Position numbers and translations under genes: made by a program
Assembly: GCA_035626675.1 (NCBI GenBank)
Contig: DASPNH010000153.1
Span: 1 to 9,308, forward strand
DNA from: DASPNH01 sp035626675
Lineage (GTDB): Bacteria > Desulfobacterota > Binatia > UBA1149 > CAITLU01
Direction of reading: 5' to 3'
Length of the DNA: 9,308 nucleotides
Notes under the pieces: generated by a model
Databases searched by the model: none
The model's input: the letters and a program-made list of their open reading frames with translations, nothing else
What the model was told of the DNA's origin: nothing
Shown here: piece by piece, positions 5,834 to 9,308 of the stretch
How the letters are laid out: every line of letters starts with the position of its first letter
Position numbering within the stretch: position 1 is the stretch's first letter

Positions 5834-7876
5834 ATGTCCGTGACCGTTCTCTTCCGCGTTCGCACGTGCGCGAGCGCGTTCTTCCTTCTGCTGATCCTGT
5901 CCACCGGCGCCACCGCGAGCATTTGCGGCAACGGCGTTCCCGAAGGCGGTGAGGAGTGCGATCCGGGCGGCGGCCTCTTCATCGAAGGCGATCCTGCCCA
6001 AGGCGCATGCACCAATGGCAGCCGCTGCTTCTACGCGTTCAGCTGCTGCAAGTTCAATTGCCAGTTCGTCGGTCAGGGCGCCGAGTGCAACGACAACGAC
6101 TCGTGCACCTCGCCCGATTTGTGCAATCAGGTCGGGGTCTGCGTCGGCACCGGCAACTCCGTCAACGGAACGCCCTGCGACGACGGCCTGTTCTGCAACG
6201 GCACCGAGACCTGCACCAGCGGCGTATGCGGATCGCCGAGCGGCGATCCGTGTCCCGGCACCGAGTGCAACAACTGCCAGGAAGGCACCGACAGCTGTCT
6301 GGATCCGCAGGGCTCGGCGTGCGGCAGCCAGACCGGATGCATCGCTGGCCAGTGCGACGGCGCCGGCACATGCATCGGCGAACTGATCAGCGGGCCCTGC
6401 GACGACGGCATCTACTGCAACGGAACCGATACGTGCTCGGGCGGCGCCTGCAGCGTGCACAGCGGCGATCCGTGCACGGGCGGCGGCGAGTGCGCCGACG
6501 CGTGCCAGGAACCGACCGACTCTTGCAACGACGTTGCAGGCACACCGTGCACGGCCGATGGCAACTCCTGCACCGACGACGTCTGCAACGGCTCCGGTGC
6601 CTGTCACAATCCGGCCAACTCGTCGCCGTGCGACGATGGCCTCTTCTGCAATGGCGCCGATACGTGCGCGGGCGGCAGTTGCTCGCTTCATTTCGGCGAT
6701 CCGTGTCCTGACGGCGTCGGCTGCACCCTGGACGCGTGCGACGAAGGTGCCGACAGCTGCTCGAACACTCCGGACGACGGAGCATGCGCCGACTCCCTGT
6801 TCTGCAACGGCACGGAGACCTGCGATGCGGTGCTCGACTGCCAGGCGGGAAGCTCGCCCTGCGACGACGGCAATTCGTGCACGATCGACATCTGCGGCGA
6901 GCCCGCCGACACGTGCAGCTACGATCCGCTGCCCGAGTACGCCGCATGCGACGACGGCCTCGACTGCACCGTCGACGACCAGTGCGTGGGCGGCGGCTGC
7001 GCGGGCATCGAGCCGCTGATGTCGGACCTTTGCCCGTGGGCGGTGGTCGAGCGCGAAGACCCCAGGGGCGACCGCATCAAGACGGGATGGGAGACGGTGG
7101 TCGGCGGCGACATCTGCGGCGGCTTCCTGCTGCTCGGCGATGCCAGCATCACCGAGGGCCACGTGGCTTCGGTCGTGGACAGCGGCCGCGGCGCGGTGCG
7201 CATCGGCAATGCCTCGGTCATCTACGAAGACATCGCCACCGCCGGCGGCGGCGCCAAAGGACGTCCCAATGGCGTCAAGGTTCCCTACACCGACGTCTAC
7301 AACCTGGCCCCGGGGACGGTGACGCCGAAGAACGACCTGTCGGGCAGCTACGACCTGGACGGCAGCAACCCTCTGGTGTCGGAATGCCACGCGGCGCGCA
7401 CGAGCTTCGACGCCGCGGCCACGGCACTGGATGCGCTTCCGTCGACGGCGAGCCTCGGCGCGGTGCGCGTCGGTGCCGGCGAGGTCGTCACGATCACGGC
7501 GCCCGCCGTCGGCGCGATCAACATCCTGGACATCGACGACCTTCGTGGGTCCACGGACGCGACTTTGGAAATCGACGGCGGCTTCGATGCCAACACCGTC
7601 GTCGTGCTGCGCATCCGCGGCCGGCTGCAGATGCGTGGCCGCTCGCGCATCGATGCCGTGGGCGGGCTGACGCCGGATCGCGTGCTGCTCTACGTGGCCG
7701 GCCGCAAGTGCGAGATGGGCGACAAGTCCGAAGGCGTCGGCACGCTGCTCTGCACGACCGGGCGCCTCAAGTTCGGCGCACAGGTCCTATGGACCGGCGC
7801 GCTCTTCGGCTCCGGTCGCCTGATCCGCCTCGGCGACCGCCTCGAGCTGACGCGCCAATCCTTCCAGGGCTTCTGA
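5834..7876 (+). CDS. Secreted Cys-rich repeat protein with choice-of-anchor-A-like C-terminal domain
   Basis: The 680-residue product starts with a signal peptide (basic start, hydrophobic FFLLLIL, AxA-like site around 26-28). Next comes CGNGVPEGGEECDPGG (31-46), resembling the short Cys-rich DUF4215/myxococcal motif. Residues about 42-400 hold more than fifty cysteines in imperfect repeats built on CDDG.(F/Y)CNGT(E/D)TC, recurring at residues 114, 188, 265, 317, 342 and 371. From about 405 the composition changes to a Gly/Val-rich beta-strand pattern with GFLLLGDAS, VRIGNASV, VLLYVAG (617-623) and LWTGALFGSGRLI near the end, resembling choice-of-anchor A surface proteins. The role is likely structural or adhesive outside the cell, with many disulfides; no catalytic motif is seen. 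The start is set by the signal peptide and ribosome-binding site; an in-frame ATG at 5639 would put about 65 residues ahead of the signal. The gene stands alone between two minus-strand units. The secreted Cys-rich nature is certain; the C-terminal domain name is tentative. Confidence 0.82.
   Translation: MSVTVLFRVRTCASAFFLLLILSTGATASICGNGVPEGGEECDPGGGLFIEGDPAQGACTNGSRCFYAFSCCKFNCQFVGQGAECNDNDSCTSPDLCNQVGVCVGTGNSVNGTPCDDGLFCNGTETCTSGVCGSPSGDPCPGTECNNCQEGTDSCLDPQGSACGSQTGCIAGQCDGAGTCIGELISGPCDDGIYCNGTDTCSGGACSVHSGDPCTGGGECADACQEPTDSCNDVAGTPCTADGNSCTDDVCNGSGACHNPANSSPCDDGLFCNGADTCAGGSCSLHFGDPCPDGVGCTLDACDEGADSCSNTPDDGACADSLFCNGTETCDAVLDCQAGSSPCDDGNSCTIDICGEPADTCSYDPLPEYAACDDGLDCTVDDQCVGGGCAGIEPLMSDLCPWAVVEREDPRGDRIKTGWETVVGGDICGGFLLLGDASITEGHVASVVDSGRGAVRIGNASVIYEDIATAGGGAKGRPNGVKVPYTDVYNLAPGTVTPKNDLSGSYDLDGSNPLVSECHAARTSFDAAATALDALPSTASLGAVRVGAGEVVTITAPAVGAINILDIDDLRGSTDATLEIDGGFDANTVVVLRIRGRLQMRGRSRIDAVGGLTPDRVLLYVAGRKCEMGDKSEGVGTLLCTTGRLKFGAQVLWTGALFGSGRLIRLGDRLELTRQSFQGF
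6080..7006 (+). repeat. Imperfect Cys-rich repeats within the secreted protein gene
   Basis: The PCDDG/ACDDG core recurs with starts at 6173, 6395, 6626, 6782 (variant ACADS), 6857 and 6944. The first two intervals are 222 and 231 bases and the later ones 156, 75 and 87. The first three units share the order CDDG, CNGT.TC, GDPC, then a TDSC/ADSC ending, so they are full copies; the later ones are shortened. This pattern suggests growth by duplication followed by partial loss. Confidence 0.75.
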
Positions 7877-7886
7877 GAAGAAAACG

Positions 7887-7920
7887 GGTTCCAGCGAGCT
7901 GAATCAGGCTCGCTGGAACC
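7887..7920. terminator. Perfect 13-bp hairpin terminator, U-tract on the minus strand
   Basis: GGTTCCAGCGAGC (7887-7899) pairs perfectly with GCTCGCTGGAACC (7908-7920) around an eight-base loop. Read on the minus strand it is followed by CGTTTTCTTCTC, a fair U-tract, so it works best as an intrinsic terminator for the Anbu gene, whose stop lies about 70 bases upstream on that strand. It also begins ten bases past the stop of the plus-strand Cys-rich gene and could end that transcript too, although no T-run follows in that direction. Confidence 0.75.
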
Positions 7921-7989
7921 GTCTCATCGCGCGCTCGCGCTCGAGCGTGCAGGCCGTTGCCCGCCGTAAAGGCGCCTGACCCCTTTTTT

Positions 7990-8748
7990 CTACTTCGCTT
8001 CCGGCGGCCCCACGGCCCAGTCCGGCCGCGGGATCGAGCGGAACGATTCGCGCAGCGCGCTGCCCCACAAGTCGCGCAGGTTGCGGAAATACTGGTCCTC
8101 GGAGGTGATGCGCTTGCGCAGCTCGGGCGCGAAGGTGCCGTCGCGGTAGACGAGCAGGTCCACCGGCAAGCCCACGGTCAGATTGGACCGCAGCGTCGAG
8201 TCCATCGAGACCAGCGCCAGCTTGACCGCATCGTAGAGGTCGGTCTCGTACTTGGCGGCGCGGTCCAGGATCGGCTTGCCGTACTTGTGCTCGCCGATCT
8301 GCATGAACGGCGAGTCCTCGCATGCCTCGATGAAATTGCCGGCCGAATAGATCTGGTAGAGCGAGAGCGGGCGCCCGCGAATCTGGCCGCCGAGCAGGAG
8401 CGAGACCTCGAAGGCCACGTGCTGCGCCTTCATCGCCTCGCCGTCGCTGCGATAGACCGAACGCACGGCCTCGCCCACGAGCTGGGCGGCACGAAACATC
8501 GTCGGCACGGTGCGCAGGGTTTCCGGATCGACGCCGCCTTCGGTGGTCAGTCCTTCGCAGACCATGTTGACGACCGACTGGGTGACGGCGAGGTTGCCGG
8601 CCGTCATCAGCGCGATCATGCGCTCGCCGGGCACCTCGATGACGTGCATCTTCTTGAAGGTGGCGATGTTGTCGACGCCCGCGTTGGTGCGGGTGTCGGA
8701 CAGCATGACGAGGCCTTCGCGCAGGCGCAGCCCTACACAATAGGTCAT
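7990..8748 (-). CDS. anbu: Anbu proteasome-like peptidase
   Basis: Anbu (ancestral beta subunit) proteins are bacterial relatives of the proteasome beta subunit and HslV, with an N-terminal threonine nucleophile. The 252-residue product begins MTYCVG, so Met removal exposes the catalytic Thr. SDTRTNAGVD follows with Asp17 (mature numbering), and Lys32 in FKKMHV fits the position of the catalytic lysine. TAGNLA and LVSMDST also match the family, and the length is normal. The start at 8748 is fixed by the family N-terminus and by AAAGGGG four bases upstream. Transglutaminase, alpha-E and ATP-grasp genes commonly neighbour anbu; here a transglutaminase-like gene lies 97 bases upstream on the same strand, so co-transcription is plausible. 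No unfoldase ATPase is in view. The natural substrate is unknown; the family has been linked by context to a peptide-tag-like or stress system, which remains unproven. Confidence 0.93.
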   Translation of the reverse strand: MTYCVGLRLREGLVMLSDTRTNAGVDNIATFKKMHVIEVPGERMIALMTAGNLAVTQSVVNMVCEGLTTEGGVDPETLRTVPTMFRAAQLVGEAVRSVYRSDGEAMKAQHVAFEVSLLLGGQIRGRPLSLYQIYSAGNFIEACEDSPFMQIGEHKYGKPILDRAAKYETDLYDAVKLALVSMDSTLRSNLTVGLPVDLLVYRDGTFAPELRKRITSEDQYFRNLRDLWGSALRESFRSIPRPDWAVGPPEAK

Positions 8749-8761
8749 CGGTCCCCTTTGC

Positions 8762-8777
8762 GGCCGCCGCTGCGGCC
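8762..8777. other. Small GC hairpin just ahead of the anbu ribosome-binding site
   Basis: GGCCGC (8762-8767) and GCGGCC (8772-8777) pair perfectly around a four-base loop, three bases from the AAAGGGG site (8753-8759). It could influence anbu translation or simply reflect high GC content. Confidence 0.3.
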
Positions 8778-8810
8778 AGGGAGTCAGGAGTTTGCGGGCC
8801 GCGAGAAACC

Positions 8811-8841
8811 CGTCCGTTCCGTACCTGACCCCGTTCGGACG
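8811..8841. other. Weak hairpin past the transglutaminase stop
   Basis: CGTCCG (8811-8816) and CGGACG (8836-8841) can pair around a 19-base loop that contains CCTGACCCC (8824-8832). It lies just downstream of the transglutaminase stop in the 97-base gap before anbu. The long loop and lack of a U-tract make terminator function doubtful. Confidence 0.3.
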
Positions 8842-8845
8842 ATGG

Positions 8846-9308
8846 TCACTGCTGGGCGCCGCCGCTGCGCACGTCGACCAGCACCGTCATCGGCTCTTCG
8901 GCCACTCCGCGCCGGACATCTCGGACCGGCGAGGCCTCGGAATAGTCCAGACCTACGGCCACGCGCACGTACGAGTCGGTGGGGCAGACGAAGCTCGCTG
9001 CGTCGAATCCTATCCATCCAATGGCGCCGACCCAAGCCTCGGCCCATGCATGACCGGCCTGCGTGGCCCCGCCTGAGGCGGGCTTCAGGTAGCCGCTGAC
9101 GTAGCGGGCGGGATAGCCGAGCAGCCGTGCGCACGAAGCGAAGACATGGGCATGGTCCTGACAGACTCCGGCGCCCCGTGCCACGGCTTCATCGGCGGTG
9201 GTGGCGGCATCGGTCACGTCGGGCGTGTAGTGAACCGCGCGGTGCACCGCTTCCATCAAGGAGTGGAGCACCTCGATTGCATCGCCGCTGGCACGGACGC
9301 CGCTGGCG
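8846..9308 (-). CDS. Transglutaminase-like protein, C-terminal part (runs off the right edge)
   Basis: The frame stays open to the right edge, so only the last 153 residues are visible; family members of this type are usually near 290 residues. The papain-like transglutaminase core is intact: Cys in GAGVCQDHAH (codon 9161-9163), His in GHAWAEAW (9050-9052) and Asp in WIGFDAA (9002-9004), in the family's Cys-His-Asp order. The remainder (YVRVAVGLDYSEASPVRD and a beta-rich tail) fits the bacterial cytosolic class found beside anbu. Such proteins may act as proteases or amide-forming enzymes; the reaction is not established. The gene is the upstream partner of anbu on the same strand. The true start lies outside the window; a GTG at 9271 is internal because homologous-looking coding sequence continues through it. 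Confidence 0.9.
   Translation of the reverse strand, partial: ASGVRASGDAIEVLHSLMEAVHRAVHYTPDVTDAATTADEAVARGAGVCQDHAHVFASCARLLGYPARYVSGYLKPASGGATQAGHAWAEAWVGAIGWIGFDAASFVCPTDSYVRVAVGLDYSEASPVRDVRRGVAEEPMTVLVDVRSGGAQQ

Noticed and set aside
5789..7390. A 533-codon minus-strand open frame opposite the Cys-rich protein
   Set aside because: It is an Ala/Val/Arg-rich translation produced by the complement of the Cys repeats, with no signal peptide or motif.
7957..9099. A 380-codon plus-strand open frame over anbu and the transglutaminase gene
   Set aside because: Both opposite-strand genes carry full catalytic motifs; this frame has none.

Overview
The window is GC-rich and densely coded, and it looks chromosomal and bacterial. 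Two secreted proteins carry lineage hints. One has a dockerin-like N-terminus joined by a long Thr-rich linker to a PQQ-type dehydrogenase. The other has dozens of cysteines in CDDG..CNGT..C repeats. Such proteins are common in Deltaproteobacteria-like lineages (Myxococcota, Desulfobacterota, Candidatus Binatota), and Binatota-like is my best guess. This placement is an inference; no rRNA or taxonomic marker gene is present.

Layout. The left edge (1-118) holds two copies of a 36-base palindromic repeat, 75 bases apart, which I read as the leader-distal end of a CRISPR array continuing beyond the left edge. After a short non-coding stretch, two minus-strand genes follow: an FKBP-type peptidyl-prolyl isomerase lipoprotein (2178-2828) and, 70 bases downstream of it, the secreted PQQ-type sugar dehydrogenase (266-2107). 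A plus-strand multi-pass membrane protein of unknown function (3013-3696) diverges from the FKBP gene. It converges on a minus-strand ABC-F ATPase of the Uup type (3745-5556), with a strong hairpin between the two stops.

A 277-base divergent intergenic region separates uup from a plus-strand gene for a 680-residue secreted Cys-rich protein whose C-terminal domain resembles choice-of-anchor A adhesins (5834-7876). A 13-bp perfect hairpin follows it. The right end holds two minus-strand genes, a transglutaminase-like protein that runs off the right edge (8846-9308) and the proteasome-like Anbu peptidase (7990-8748).

How they fit together. The Anbu/transglutaminase pair is the one recognisable functional module; in many bacteria it travels with an alpha-E protein and a circularly permuted ATP-grasp protein, which would be expected just right of the window. 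The FKBP lipoprotein and the PQQ-type enzyme are both exported and may share a transcript. The other genes look like independent units. No tRNA, rRNA, transposase or cas gene was seen.
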